Shown: piece by piece, positions 30,785 through 39,053 of the stretch
Numbering within the stretch: the first letter of the stretch is position 1
Layout of the letters: every line of letters begins with the position of its first letter
Source of the DNA: DATLLN01 sp963809205
GTDB lineage: Bacteria > Actinomycetota > Thermoleophilia > Gaiellales > JAICJC01
DNA length: 64,000 nucleotides
NCBI GenBank assembly: GCA_963809205.1
Contig: CAWEIS010000003.1
Location: 310,001-374,000, forward strand
Reading direction: 5' to 3'
Notes under the pieces: generated by a model
The model's input: the letters and a program-made list of their open reading frames with translations, nothing else
The model's database searches: none
What the model was told of the DNA's origin: nothing
Program-made: the position numbers and the translations under genes

Positions 30785-31021
30785 ATGGCCGATCGCCGAC
30801 GCTTGCTCGTGCCCATCGCCATCGTCGCGGGCGTGGTGTTCATCGGGCTGGCCATCCTCTACGCAGTGGAGCCGGCCGGATCGCTGCCCCTGCCCGACGC
30901 CCTCGGCCACGAGGCCGGGTCCTCACACCACCACACGAAGCACGCGATCGCCTCGCTGTTCCTGGGCATCGGCTGCTTCATCTTCGCCTGGTTCGAGTCC
31001 GGGCGCGCCGCCCGCGCCTGA
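30785..31021 (+). CDS. Small two-helix membrane protein ahead of uppP
   Basis: 78 aa with two membrane segments (about residues 8-27 and 54-71). The loop between contains GSSHHHTKH and is probably outside the membrane if the basic N terminus is inside. The stop overlaps the uppP ATG (TGATG), so it is translationally coupled to undecaprenyl-pyrophosphate recycling. No family is recognised; the conserved coupling would be worth checking in relatives. Confidence 0.7.
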   Translation: MADRRRLLVPIAIVAGVVFIGLAILYAVEPAGSLPLPDALGHEAGSSHHHTKHAIASLFLGIGCFIFAWFESGRAARA

Positions 31022-31902
31022 TGCTGCCGATTCTCGCGGGGCCGATCTCGTACGGCCAGGCTGTCGTGCTCGGCCTGCTGCAGGGGTTCTCGGAGCTGTT
31101 CCCGATCTCCAGCTTGGGCCACAGCGTGATCCTGCCGCAGCTGCTGGGCTGGGACATCCACCAGAACGACGCGTACTTCATCACGTTCCTGGTGGCGACC
31201 CACCTGGCGACCGCGATCGTCCTGTTCCTGGTGTTCCTCGAGGACTGGAAGCGGATCCTCGGGGGAATGTGGCGGTCGCTGGTCGAGCGCGAGATCCGCG
31301 ACGACAATCCGGGGGCGCGGCTGGGCTGGCTGCTGGTGATCGGCACCGTGCCGGCCGGCGTGATCGGGCTGCTGGCCGAGGACGCGCTGCGCGGCGTGTT
31401 CGCGTCGGCCGCGTCCGCCTCGTTCTTCCTGATGCTGAACGGCGTGATGCTCTACGGCGCCGAGCGGCTGCGCCGTCGCGCGCCGGGGCCGGAGGCCGGC
31501 GATCCCGACGGGCGGATCGCGTCCGAGATGAGCTGGGCCGGATCGATCGGCGTCGGCGCCGCGCAGGCACTGGCGCTGATCCCCGGGTTCTCGCGGAGCG
31601 GCGCCTCGATGGGCGGCGGCCTGCTGGTCGGGTTGTCGAACGAGGACGCCGCCCGCTTCTCGTTCCTGCTGGCGACGCCGATCATCGGCGCGGCGGCCCT
31701 GCTCAAGCTGCCCGAGCTGTTTGGCTCCGAGGGCAACGGCGTGCGCGGCCCGGCGCTGGTCGCCGCGCTCTGCGCGGCGCTGACGGCGTACCTGTCGGTG
31801 CGCTTCCTGATGCGGTACTTCGAGACGAAGCGGCTGACGCCGTTCGCCGCCTACTGCTTCGTCGCCGGCCTGCTGCTCAGCATCTACTTCGCCGTCACGT
31901 AG
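31021..31902 (+). CDS. uppP: Undecaprenyl-diphosphate phosphatase (BacA type)
   Basis: 293 aa, about eight membrane segments. It dephosphorylates undecaprenyl pyrophosphate to regenerate the lipid carrier for peptidoglycan and other wall polymers, and can give bacitracin resistance. Family motifs are QGFSELFPISSLGHSVILP near residues 17-35 (catalytic Glu and His) and PGFSRSGASMGGGLL near 188-202 (catalytic Ser/Arg region). Length is standard. It is coupled to the preceding 78-aa protein and followed by tRNA-Val. Confidence 0.96.
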   Translation: MLPILAGPISYGQAVVLGLLQGFSELFPISSLGHSVILPQLLGWDIHQNDAYFITFLVATHLATAIVLFLVFLEDWKRILGGMWRSLVEREIRDDNPGARLGWLLVIGTVPAGVIGLLAEDALRGVFASAASASFFLMLNGVMLYGAERLRRRAPGPEAGDPDGRIASEMSWAGSIGVGAAQALALIPGFSRSGASMGGGLLVGLSNEDAARFSFLLATPIIGAAALLKLPELFGSEGNGVRGPALVAALCAALTAYLSVRFLMRYFETKRLTPFAAYCFVAGLLLSIYFAVT

Positions 31903-31946
31903 CCCCGCCGCGGGGACGACCTTGTATCCTTCCCCGGCAGTCTCCC

Positions 31947-32019
31947 GGGCGGTTAGCTCAGTTGGGAGAGCACCAGCTCGACAAGCTGGGGGTCACTGGT
32001 TCGAGCCCAGTACCGCCCA
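31947..32019 (+). tRNA. tRNA-Val (anticodon GAC)
   Basis: 73 nt, full cloverleaf. Acceptor GGGCGGT pairs with ACCGCCC with discriminator A. D stem GCTC/GAGC, anticodon stem CCAGC/GCTGG around loop TCGACAA, T stem ACTGG/CCAGT with loop TTCGAGC. The anticodon in loop positions 3-5 is GAC. The residue before it (position 33) is C where nearly all tRNAs have U. CCA is not encoded. TATCCT at 31925-31930 is a possible -10. Confidence 0.93.
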
Positions 32020-32213
32020 TAGGCTCGGAATCCCTCTCGCCAGGCGGTTCCGGGCCTTTTCATCCTGTGTCCCGGAGTCGCCTACCTGGTCGGCAGGGAA
32101 CCGAGCGGGAACACCGGCTCCTTCGCCGCGCCAGATGAGGCTGGTCGGGGTGTATTCGGTCGACAGGGTTGCGGGGGACCCGTATCCTCGGGTTTCACCG
32201 GAAAGGGGGCTCT

Positions 32214-33545
32214 GTGACGTCGCTTGGCACCGCTGATCTTGCGCATACGCTGATTGCATTGGCTGCGATTCTCCTGTGCGCGCACGGGATGGGATCGGTG
32301 TTCGTCCGGTTTCGGCAGCCGCGGGCGGTCGGTGAGATCCTGGGTGGACTGCTGCTGGGCGCGACGGTGCTTGGATGGGTCTGGCCGTCGGCGCAGGGGT
32401 GGGTGTTTCCCACGGACGGGGCGCCGCCGGTGGTTCTCGGCGCCGTCTACCAGCTCGGGTTGCTGTTGCTGCTGTTCATCGCCGGGTCTGAGCTTCGCAC
32501 GGTGTTTCACCGTGGGGAGCGGCGCACGGTCGCGGCCGTCTTCGCGGCCGGGATGGCGATCCCGTTCCTCGCTGGGCTCGGCATCTCGCAGGTGATCGAC
32601 CAGCAGAGCCTGTGGGGGCCAAACGGCAACACGACCTCGTTTGTGCTGGTGTTCTCGATCGCCCTTGCGATCACGAGCATCCCGGTGATCTCGCGGATCA
32701 TGCACGACCTGGGGATCCTCGACACCGCTTTCGCGCGGGTCGTGCTGGGCGTCGCCGTGTTGGAGGATCTCGTCCTGTATGTGGTGTTGGCGATCGCGAT
32801 TGGCTACGCCGGCGGCACTGGCAGCGCGCTGTTTGGCCTGCCCTCCGAACTTGGAATCCGCGGCGGATCGAATGCCGATCTGATCTATCACGTCGCGGCG
32901 ACATTCGCCTTCCTCGCACTGTTCGTGATGGCTGGGCCGCCCGTCTACCGCTGGATCGGCGGCCTTGAGATGAACGTGATCCAGCGCGCCGCCCCGATCG
33001 CTCACCAGTTGACGTTCATGATCCTCAGCACCGCCGCCGCACTCATGCTCGGTCTGGAGGCCTTCTTCGGCGCGTTCGTGGCGGGCATCGTGGTTGCTGC
33101 GACCGAGCCCGAGCCATCACAGGCTACCCTCGCGATCCGCAGCTTCTCGCTCGCCTTCTTCATCCCCGTCTACTTCGCCGGGATCGGACTCGGCCTCGAC
33201 CTGATCCACGGCTTCGACGTCGTCTTCTTCGTCGGATTCCTCATGGCGGCCTGCCTGATCAAAGCCGCCAGCGTCTACATCGGCGCCCGCGCGGCCGGCG
33301 AAGACAACTACAGCTCCGTAAACCTCTCGATCGCCATGAATGCACGCGGCGGCCCTGGCATCGTCGTCGCCTCGACCGCCTTCGCCGCAGGCATCATCGA
33401 CTCCAACTTCTTCGCCGTCCTCGTGCTACTCGCAATTATCACCTCACTCGTCGCCGGGGCCTGGCTCGAACGAGTCCCCCGCGACAAACTCCTCACCCGA
33501 CCCGAGCACGACACACACCCACCCGCAAAGTCGCCGGTGACCTGA
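32214..33545 (+). CDS. CPA2-type cation/H+ antiporter
   Basis: 443 aa, about 12-13 membrane segments, monovalent cation:proton antiporter-2 family (Kef/NapA-like fold). The membrane domain starts LGTADLAHTLIALAAIL. GEILGGLLLGATVLGW near residue 40 and the half containing ALFVMAG and AFFGAFVAGIVV are typical, but no cytoplasmic RCK domain is attached. GTG 32214 is chosen because AAAGGGGG lies 4-5 nt upstream and TATCCT (32183-32188) gives a short leader; a longer in-frame start at 32169 has neither. By eye it uses more A/T-ending codons than its neighbours, and it stands alone between the tRNA and a gene-poor region. Confidence 0.88.
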   Translation: MTSLGTADLAHTLIALAAILLCAHGMGSVFVRFRQPRAVGEILGGLLLGATVLGWVWPSAQGWVFPTDGAPPVVLGAVYQLGLLLLLFIAGSELRTVFHRGERRTVAAVFAAGMAIPFLAGLGISQVIDQQSLWGPNGNTTSFVLVFSIALAITSIPVISRIMHDLGILDTAFARVVLGVAVLEDLVLYVVLAIAIGYAGGTGSALFGLPSELGIRGGSNADLIYHVAATFAFLALFVMAGPPVYRWIGGLEMNVIQRAAPIAHQLTFMILSTAAALMLGLEAFFGAFVAGIVVAATEPEPSQATLAIRSFSLAFFIPVYFAGIGLGLDLIHGFDVVFFVGFLMAACLIKAASVYIGARAAGEDNYSSVNLSIAMNARGGPGIVVASTAFAAGIIDSNFFAVLVLLAIITSLVAGAWLERVPRDKLLTRPEHDTHPPAKSPVT

Positions 33546-33595
33546 CGAGTTGTCGGTGCCCGCCACGCGATCGCCGAAGCGGCCGGCTAGGCCTT

Positions 33596-33639
33596 GCGCC
33601 GCTCGCGGCTCACGCTGATCGGTGAGCCGCGAGCGGCGC
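33596..33639. repeat. Perfect 18-bp hairpin after the antiporter gene
   Basis: Arms 33596-33613 and 33622-33639 are exact complements (GCGCCGCTCGCGGCTCAC and its reverse complement) around the 8-nt loop GCTGATCG. There is no T-run after it, so it is not a canonical intrinsic terminator, though it may protect or terminate the antiporter transcript. Confidence 0.75.
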
Positions 33640-33729
33640 GGTTGTCGAGTCGCCGGTCGCCGGCGCAAACGCGATATGCGGCTTTGCGCGAGCCGCCTGG
33701 GCCACCGCCGGCGCGATCATCACCAGGGA

Positions 33730-33834
33730 GTAGGCTGGGGTGCTCCCGTCGAATGCACTGGCCGCCCTGGTGGAGTCCCCGGCCAGTGCGAGCAAGCGTC
33801 CCGACCCGGACGACACCCTCCAGGTCGGGGCGCA
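33730..33834 (+). repeat. Inverted duplicated element, copy A
   Basis: About 105 bp from GTAGGCTGGGG to GGTCGGGGCGC. By hand alignment it matches the reverse complement of 34180-34286 at roughly three quarters of positions. Its end forms a stem-loop, arms 33796-33809 and 33820-33833. Confidence 0.55.
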
Positions 33835-33884
33835 CCGACCCCTTCCGGCGCGGGAGCTGCACGCGTACTCTTGGCGTACGGCAG

Positions 33885-33926
33885 GAGCCCCGGCCAGGAC
33901 ATCTTCCCCTCCTGGTCGGGGCGCTC
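33885..33926. repeat. Stem-loop related to the duplicated element
   Basis: Arms GAGCCCCGGCCAGG (33885-33898) and CCTGGTCGGGGCGCTC (33911-33926) pair with one bulge and one G-T. The right arm is nearly identical to the arm of the hairpin at 34180-34219. Confidence 0.5.
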
Positions 33927-34179
33927 AGTGCTGTTCGCCGGGGAACAACCACGGGAACATCGGAACGGCAGCGGGCGGGTCAGCATCTCCTGGCCGCCCG
34001 CCCGATTCTGCATAACCACGCGGCGCGGTCCCGTCTCGTGCCTTCTCGTACCCAGCGTGGATCCTTTCACAAGCGTGCCGGCGGCGACTCGGACTCCGGC
34101 GATGCGGGCGTTTGAGGCGCGGTGCCGCGACGACGCGCGCATCGTCCTCCGGCGGATCGCTGCGCGCCGCGAAGGCGTA

Positions 34180-34286
34180 GGCGCCCCGACCAGGGGCAGG
34201 TCTGCCTGGTCGGGGCGCCTTGTTCGCACTAGCCGGTGGCTCCACAACGCGGCCGGTGCAATCTGCTGGAGCAGCCCCCAGCCTAC
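34180..34286 (-). repeat. Inverted duplicated element, copy B, with perfect 15-bp hairpin
   Basis: Reverse-complement counterpart of 33730-33834. It includes a perfect hairpin, arms GGCGCCCCGACCAGG (34180-34194) and its complement (34205-34219), with a 10-nt loop, followed by TTGTT. Confidence 0.6.
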
Positions 34287-34504
34287 GCCCAGCATTGGCG
34301 CGTTGGAAGGGGTGGGTCGGGTGGCCGGCTGGGTTGACTTCGGTGCCTCGTCCGGGCCGAGGGTTGCGGCGGTGCCCGGCATGGGGGCTGGCGCCCGTGT
34401 CGTCCACGCCGTGCGCGAGGTACGGCGTCGAGTTCGTGGGGCGGCTTCCTGACTGATCCGGTCGGGCAACTCTCCTGGAACGGCTCCGGCTCGCGGCCGC
34501 GGGA

Positions 34505-34510
34505 TAGCCT
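34505..34510 (+). promoter_or_regulatory. Leaderless promoter -10 of the LtrA gene
   Basis: TAGCCT ends 6 nt before ATG 34517. There is no ribosome-binding site. Confidence 0.5.
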
Positions 34511-34516
34511 CCGAAC

Positions 34517-35680
34517 ATGAGCGAGCAGGCCTTCGAGCGCGAACATCGGATCACGCCGCTCGAGCTGTTCCTCGATCTCGTCTTCGTCTTCGCGTTCACG
34601 CAGGTGACGACCGTGTTCGTGGACGAGCCTACGTGGCGCGGCCTGGCGCACGGGTTGCTGATCCTGGCGGTGCTGTGGTGGACGTGGGCGTCGTACGCCT
34701 GGCTGACGAATACCGTCGACGCTGGGGAGGACGCCGTCCTCGCGGCCGTCCTCGTCGCGATGGCCGGGATGTTCGTCGCCGCACTCGCCGTGCCGGACGT
34801 GTTCGGCGCCCACGGCGTGCTCTTCGGCGCCGCGTTCTTGCTGGTCGCGGTCATGCACCTTGCGCTGACCGCCCTCGCGGCGAGCGGAGAGCCGGACTTC
34901 TTCGGGGCGGTGCGGCGGATCGTCCCGACCAGCGTGATCGGCGCGATGCTGATCCTCGCCGCCGGATTCGTCGACGGGACGTCCGGCAAGTCGGTGCTGT
35001 TCCTGCTCGCGATCACGGTCGGCTACCTCGGACCGCTCCTGCTGCGGACAGAGGGCTGGCGCCTGGCGCCTGAGCACTTCGTCGAGCGGCACGGGCTGAT
35101 CGTGCTGATCGCGATCGGGGAGTCGCTCTTCGCGACCGGCCTCGGCGCCCGGAGCACCGACCTGGACGCCGGAGTTGTCACCGCCGCCGTGCTCGGACTG
35201 GTCGTCGCGACCTCCTTCTGGCTCGCCTACTTCGACTTCTTCCCGGTCCGGCTCCTGCAACTGCTGTCCGAGCGGAGCGGCACCGCGAAGGTGGCGCTCG
35301 CCCGCGATGTGTACAGCTACATCCACCTCCCGATGGTCGCCGGGATCGTGCTCTTCGCCTTTGCGATGGAGGTCACGCTGGCGCACGTCGGGGAGCACCT
35401 CGCCACGGTGCCCGCGTTCGCCCTTTGCATGGGACCCGCCCTGTATCTCTCCGCCTACGTGGCGCTGCGTCTGCGTGTCTCTCGGACGCTGGGTCGCGGC
35501 CGGGTCATCGCCACCCTCGCATGCGTGGCGCTGTTCCCAGTCGCCCTGGCCGTGCCGGCGCTGGTCGCACTCGCGCTGGTGGCGGCGGTCTGGGTCGCGC
35601 TCCACGCGTACGAGATCATCTGGTGGCGGGAGGCTCGCGCGGAGGCTCGGGGGCTCCGGGTGCCAGCCTCGACTGCATGA
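34517..35680 (+). CDS. Low temperature requirement protein A (LtrA family)
   Basis: 387 aa with about 11-12 membrane segments. The family signature is at the N terminus, RITPLELFLDLVFVFAFTQV, followed by WWTWASYAWLTN near residue 55 and the middle motif ERHGLIVLIAIGESLFATG near 190-208. LtrA was named for a Listeria cold-growth phenotype; the molecular function is unknown. It is a single gene with its own leaderless promoter, bordered by the hairpin region and a REPIN-like element. Confidence 0.92.
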   Translation: MSEQAFEREHRITPLELFLDLVFVFAFTQVTTVFVDEPTWRGLAHGLLILAVLWWTWASYAWLTNTVDAGEDAVLAAVLVAMAGMFVAALAVPDVFGAHGVLFGAAFLLVAVMHLALTALAASGEPDFFGAVRRIVPTSVIGAMLILAAGFVDGTSGKSVLFLLAITVGYLGPLLLRTEGWRLAPEHFVERHGLIVLIAIGESLFATGLGARSTDLDAGVVTAAVLGLVVATSFWLAYFDFFPVRLLQLLSERSGTAKVALARDVYSYIHLPMVAGIVLFAFAMEVTLAHVGEHLATVPAFALCMGPALYLSAYVALRLRVSRTLGRGRVIATLACVALFPVALAVPALVALALVAAVWVALHAYEIIWWREARAEARGLRVPASTA

Positions 35681-35689
35681 GCGACCACT

Positions 35690-35921
35690 GGGGTCTGACC
35701 CCGCTCTGACCCCGGTCTGACCTCAAGCGTGCCGACTCCGTGCCGATCTGGAGACTGGTGCGTAACGGGGCGCCCGGCCCTGTGGTGAGTTCGCCGGGAG
35801 CCGCCCGGGTGGTGCGAGGAATGCGCCGGACCAGCGCGTGGCGGCGCGCGGATTGTCACCGTCCGGTGCACGGTCGCGCGTGAATTGTTCGTCAAGCGGG
35901 GTCAGAGCAGGGTCAGACCCC
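35690..35921. repeat. REPIN-like inverted-repeat element, copy 2
   Basis: Left arm 35690-35722 begins GGGGTCTGACCCCGCTCTG and is followed by further TCTGACC units. Right arm 35898-35921, GGGGTCAGAGCAGGGTCAG then ACCCC, is its reverse complement with one change. The 175-bp spacer has no gene. The inner flank of the right arm (CAATT through CGTCAAGCGG, inverted) matches the element at 5109-5302. Confidence 0.7.
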
Positions 35922-35971
35922 GGCAGTTGCAAGCAGCTTGTGAAGATCGGCGGGGCGGTCCGGCGCGCTGG

Positions 35972-35977
35972 TAGGTT
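35972..35977 (+). promoter_or_regulatory. Leaderless promoter -10 of the His-rich NlpC/P60 gene
   Basis: TAGGTT ends 7 nt before GTG 35985, supporting that start over the upstream GTG at 35979. Confidence 0.45.
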
Positions 35978-35984
35978 CGTGGCC

Positions 35985-37112
35985 GTGGGTCGCTCCGCTG
36001 GTTCGAGACGACGCCCGCTGCGGCGGGTGTGGGTGGGGGTCGTCGCCGTAACGCTACTGGTCGTCCCGGCGTTGCTGGTGCCGGCCGCCTCGGCGACTCA
36101 GGGGGACGGCACGGGCACCGACCAGCAGCAGCGCCACCACCGCCACCACCACACGCAGCATCGCCGGCACCACCGTGAGCGGCACCGGGCGCATCACGCG
36201 AGACACCACCACCGCCGACACCACGACGGGCGGCGGCATCATCGCCGACGCCACGAACACCGTCGCGCCCACCAGCGGCGCAACCATGAGCGCCGCCACC
36301 ATGCGCGGCGCCGCCACGCGACGGCACCCGCGAAGACAAAGCAGACCCACCACGCGAAGCCGAAGCCACGGCCGAAGGTGCAGACCAGACGGACGCCGCG
36401 CCCGGTGACCGTGATCCACCTGCCGGTGCTGGCCGCGGCCACGGACACCGGCCGTGCACGGCTCGCCATCGTCACGGCGGCGGCCGAACAGCTCGGCTGG
36501 CCCTACATCTGGGGCGGCGAGGGCCGCGGCGAGGGCGGGTTCGACTGCTCGGGCCTGGTCGACTACGCCTACGCGGCCGCCGGCTTCCCGCTCCCCGGTC
36601 GCCCGACGGCTGCCTTGCTGTGGCGGATGTCGACGCCGATCGCCGCGCGCAACCTGCGGCCCGGCGACCTGGTGTTCATGGGCGCGCCGTCCGGCGACCC
36701 CTACCACGTTGCGCTGTACGTGGGGAACAACCTCGTGATCGTCGCGCCACACCCAGGAGAGCCGGTGATGGTCGTGCCGTTCTCTGGGATCGCATGGGAC
36801 GGCTACGGCCGGCTCTGGTCACCGGGCGGCGGGGCGCACCTCGATCTCTCACCGCGGGCCGTCCGCCGGGCGCTCCACGCATCGCGCCGGCACCCGCGGA
36901 AGGCTCACCGCGAGCGTACGGCCGACCGGCGGGCCACCGACCGGGTCGCCGACGTCCCGCCGGCCAGGGTGACCCTCGCCGGCGACGCCATCCGGATCGC
37001 GACGCCGCCCGCGCAGGATGCGGCCGCGCTGCTGCTCGGCACCGGCGAGGCGGTCGTCGAGCGCCGCCGCCGGGCGGTCAGCTCCGCCGCGCGCCGCCGT
37101 CGGCCCGCGTAG
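35985..37112 (+). CDS. Secreted NlpC/P60 peptidoglycan hydrolase with long His/Arg-rich segment
   Basis: 375 aa. A signal peptide (about residues 1-37, ending PAASA) is followed by a remarkable low-complexity stretch (about 50-110) made almost only of His and Arg, a Lys/Pro linker, and an NlpC/P60 domain (about 155-290) with catalytic Cys188 (GFDCSGLV), His241 (DPYHVALYVG) and His256. A basic C-terminal tail of about 90 residues ends RRRRPA. It should hydrolyse peptidoglycan stem peptides; the polybasic segment may bind wall polymers, DNA or metal. The 3' end overlaps the convergent J-domain gene by 35 bp. Confidence 0.85.
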   Translation: MGRSAGSRRRPLRRVWVGVVAVTLLVVPALLVPAASATQGDGTGTDQQQRHHRHHHTQHRRHHRERHRAHHARHHHRRHHDGRRHHRRRHEHRRAHQRRNHERRHHARRRHATAPAKTKQTHHAKPKPRPKVQTRRTPRPVTVIHLPVLAAATDTGRARLAIVTAAAEQLGWPYIWGGEGRGEGGFDCSGLVDYAYAAAGFPLPGRPTAALLWRMSTPIAARNLRPGDLVFMGAPSGDPYHVALYVGNNLVIVAPHPGEPVMVVPFSGIAWDGYGRLWSPGGGAHLDLSPRAVRRALHASRRHPRKAHRERTADRRATDRVADVPPARVTLAGDAIRIATPPAQDAAALLLGTGEAVVERRRRAVSSAARRRRPA

Positions 37113-37905
37113 GCTCGGCCGCCCAGCGCTCGAACGCCCGGCCGAAGGCGCTGAGCAGCGCCGCGTGGAGGTCATCGTCGCCGGCGTCCCGCAGCCGCCG
37201 CGCCCAGCGCCGCCGGTCGACCGCGCGCTGCTCGAGATCCTCGGCGTCCAGGCCCTGCGCCGTGGCCCGGCCGGCCTCCGATCGCGCCTCGATGGCCGAG
37301 CGGATGCGCCGCGCCTCGGCCGGCCGCCGCTCCAGGCGCCCGAGATCGGCCAGGCAGTCGGGGCACGGCCGGATCCGGTACTGCTCCCGCTCCGGACCGG
37401 CGCACTGGCCACAGACGGGGCAGCTGTAGACGGCCAGCCGCACCCGCTCCGCCCGTTCCGCGCCGCCGTCCTCGAACACCACCCAGACGCCGGCGCCGGC
37501 CTCCACCTCGGTGCGCCGCACCTCGACCGGCTCGCCGTCGTACGGCCAGCTGCCAACGAGGTCGCCGCGGCGCAGGCCGGTGCGGCGGCAGACCTCGGGC
37601 TCGGCCGGCGGCTCCGGCTCCGGCCGCTCCGGTCGCGGGCGGGCGGCCGTGCCGCCGTCCGGGGTCGGCCACTCGCGGCCCGACTCGATCCACTCGGCGA
37701 CCACCCGCCGTGCATCGTTGAGCGCCGTCGTCAGCAACGTCGCGGCCTCCGACCGGCGGTCGGACTCGATGTGGAGATCAGGGTGGGTGCGGGCGACGCG
37801 CCCGCGCCACGCCCGGGCCAGCTCGCGCTCGTCCACCGGCGGCTCCAGGCCGAGCAGCCACAGGGCGCGCGCCACGTCGGCCCGCGTCGTCCGTCTGGTG
37901 CTCAT
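37078..37905 (-). CDS. J-domain protein with zinc-ribbon-like Cys cluster
   Basis: 275 aa. Residues 10-75 form a divergent J domain with the HPD motif in RVARTHPDLH, needed to stimulate DnaK. After a Pro/Glu-rich linker and a beta-rich segment, a Cys4 cluster CPVCGQC and RPCPDC (near residues 167-190) probably binds zinc. The C terminus is helical. It is not a full DnaJ (no G/F region or four zinc repeats), so it is likely a specialised DnaK co-chaperone. A minus-strand TACTCT ends 6 nt before ATG 37905. Confidence 0.75.
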   Translation of the reverse strand: MSTRRTTRADVARALWLLGLEPPVDERELARAWRGRVARTHPDLHIESDRRSEAATLLTTALNDARRVVAEWIESGREWPTPDGGTAARPRPERPEPEPPAEPEVCRRTGLRRGDLVGSWPYDGEPVEVRRTEVEAGAGVWVVFEDGGAERAERVRLAVYSCPVCGQCAGPEREQYRIRPCPDCLADLGRLERRPAEARRIRSAIEARSEAGRATAQGLDAEDLEQRAVDRRRWARRLRDAGDDDLHAALLSAFGRAFERWAAEPTRADGGARRS

Positions 37906-37911
37906 CCCCTC

Positions 37912-37917
37912 AGAGTA
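37912..37917 (-). promoter_or_regulatory. Leaderless promoter -10 of the J-domain gene
   Basis: TACTCT on the minus strand, 6 nt before the ATG at 37905. GAGGGG lies in the same 6-nt space, so a short-leader message is also possible. Confidence 0.4.
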
Positions 37918-37932
37918 GGCGGCGGCGCAAGC

Positions 37933-39042
37933 TCAGATCGGCCAGTAGCGCCGCATCGATCCGATGGCGGCCAGGATCCCCGCCTCGCCCCGCCCGGCGT
38001 CGTCGGGCAGGAACGCCATGGGGTCGGCGAGTAGCTCGCCGGTGGCCAGCACGCCCTCCAGCGTGGCGTGCATGCACAGCGCGGAGTACGACCGGGCGTA
38101 CCCGCCCTCCTGGATCATCGCCAGCCGGCCATCGCAGTGCCGGTCTGCGAGCTCGCGCGTGATCTCGCCCAGCCGCCGGAACCCGGCCATCGAGAGGCAC
38201 TGGCGGCCGTTGGGATCGAACTGGTTCGCGTCCTGCCCGCAGGCGACCATCAGCAGCTGAGGCCGGTAGGCGTCGAGGATCGGCGCGACCACGCGCTCCA
38301 TGGCGTCGATGTAGGCGCCGTCGCCGCTGCCGAAGCCGAGCTCGATGTTGACGTTGTGCCCGACGCCGTCGCCGAGCCCCGCCTCCAGCGAGCTCCCCGT
38401 TTGCGGATGGGCCACCGACCATGAGCCGTGCGGCATGTGCAGCGAGATGGCGAGGACGTCCGCACGCCCGTACAGGCACTCCTGCGTGCCGTTGCCGTGG
38501 TGCACGTCCCAGTCGATGATGGCGACGCGCTCGAGCCCCGAGCGGATCGCGGCGTCGGCCGCCAGGGCCGTGTTCGAGAACAGGCAGTAGCCGTCCGTGG
38601 TGGCCGGCTGCGCGTGGTGGCCGGGTGGGCGGACAAGCGCGTATGACTGCGTGCACTCGCCGTCCAGCACGGCCCGGGTCGCCTCCAGCGCCGTGCCCGC
38701 CGCCGCCAGCGACGCGGGCCACGAGCCCTCGCATACCCTGGTGCTCCAGGCCAGCACACCGCCGCCGCACAGGCAGAACTCGCGCACCTCCTCGACATAC
38801 GCCGGCTCGTGCAGATGCACCAGTTCGTCGATCTCGGCTTGCCGGCCGTCCCGCCAGCGCAGCCGGCCGGCGATCGGCCCGTTGCGCAGCGCCGAGCGGA
38901 TGTTGCGGATCCGCACGTCGTTCTCGGGATGCAGCTCGGAGACCTCGATCAGCGGCGACGGGTCGTGCTCGAACACTCCGCTGCCGGTGTCGTGCAGCAG
39001 CACGTCGTCGTGCCAGAACACATCGAGCGTCGGGTCGGCCAC
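37933..39042 (-). CDS. Histone deacetylase-superfamily amidohydrolase (class II-like)
   Basis: 369 aa, GTG start. Zinc-dependent arginase/deacetylase fold. RPPGHHAQ (tandem His near residues 142-143), IIDWDVHHGNGTQ (zinc Asp and His near 177-182), the second zinc Asp in CGQDANQFD and the C-terminal EGGYARSY are all present. Bacterial members deacetylate acetylpolyamines or other small amides, and protein lysine deacetylation is also possible. It follows the lipoprotein gene by 11 bp on the same strand, probably as one operon. Confidence 0.9.
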   Translation of the reverse strand: MADPTLDVFWHDDVLLHDTGSGVFEHDPSPLIEVSELHPENDVRIRNIRSALRNGPIAGRLRWRDGRQAEIDELVHLHEPAYVEEVREFCLCGGGVLAWSTRVCEGSWPASLAAAGTALEATRAVLDGECTQSYALVRPPGHHAQPATTDGYCLFSNTALAADAAIRSGLERVAIIDWDVHHGNGTQECLYGRADVLAISLHMPHGSWSVAHPQTGSSLEAGLGDGVGHNVNIELGFGSGDGAYIDAMERVVAPILDAYRPQLLMVACGQDANQFDPNGRQCLSMAGFRRLGEITRELADRHCDGRLAMIQEGGYARSYSALCMHATLEGVLATGELLADPMAFLPDDAGRGEAGILAAIGSMRRYWPI

Positions 39043-39053
39043 GGCCGGGGAGC

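Larger units (their letters stand above)
33546..34504. other. Gene-poor, hairpin-rich intergenic region
   Basis: About 960 bp without a convincing gene. Open frames exist on both strands but show no recognisable domain, signal or start site, and overlap each other across the repeats. The region holds one perfect 18-bp hairpin, three related stem-loops and two inverted copies of a roughly 105-bp sequence, listed separately. It may be a decayed mobile or integron-like segment. Confidence 0.55.

Noticed and set aside
33622..34452. Long plus-strand open frame in the hairpin region
   Set aside because: It runs through the inverted repeats and hairpins, has no start signal or recognisable domain, and overlaps equally long frames on the other strand.
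31947..34516. Genomic island integrated at tRNA-Val
   Set aside because: The downstream stretch is unusual, but I found no repeat of the tRNA 3' end and no integrase gene.
33925..35016. Long minus-strand open frame antisense to LtrA
   Set aside because: It is antisense to a clear family gene; long shadow frames are expected at this GC content.
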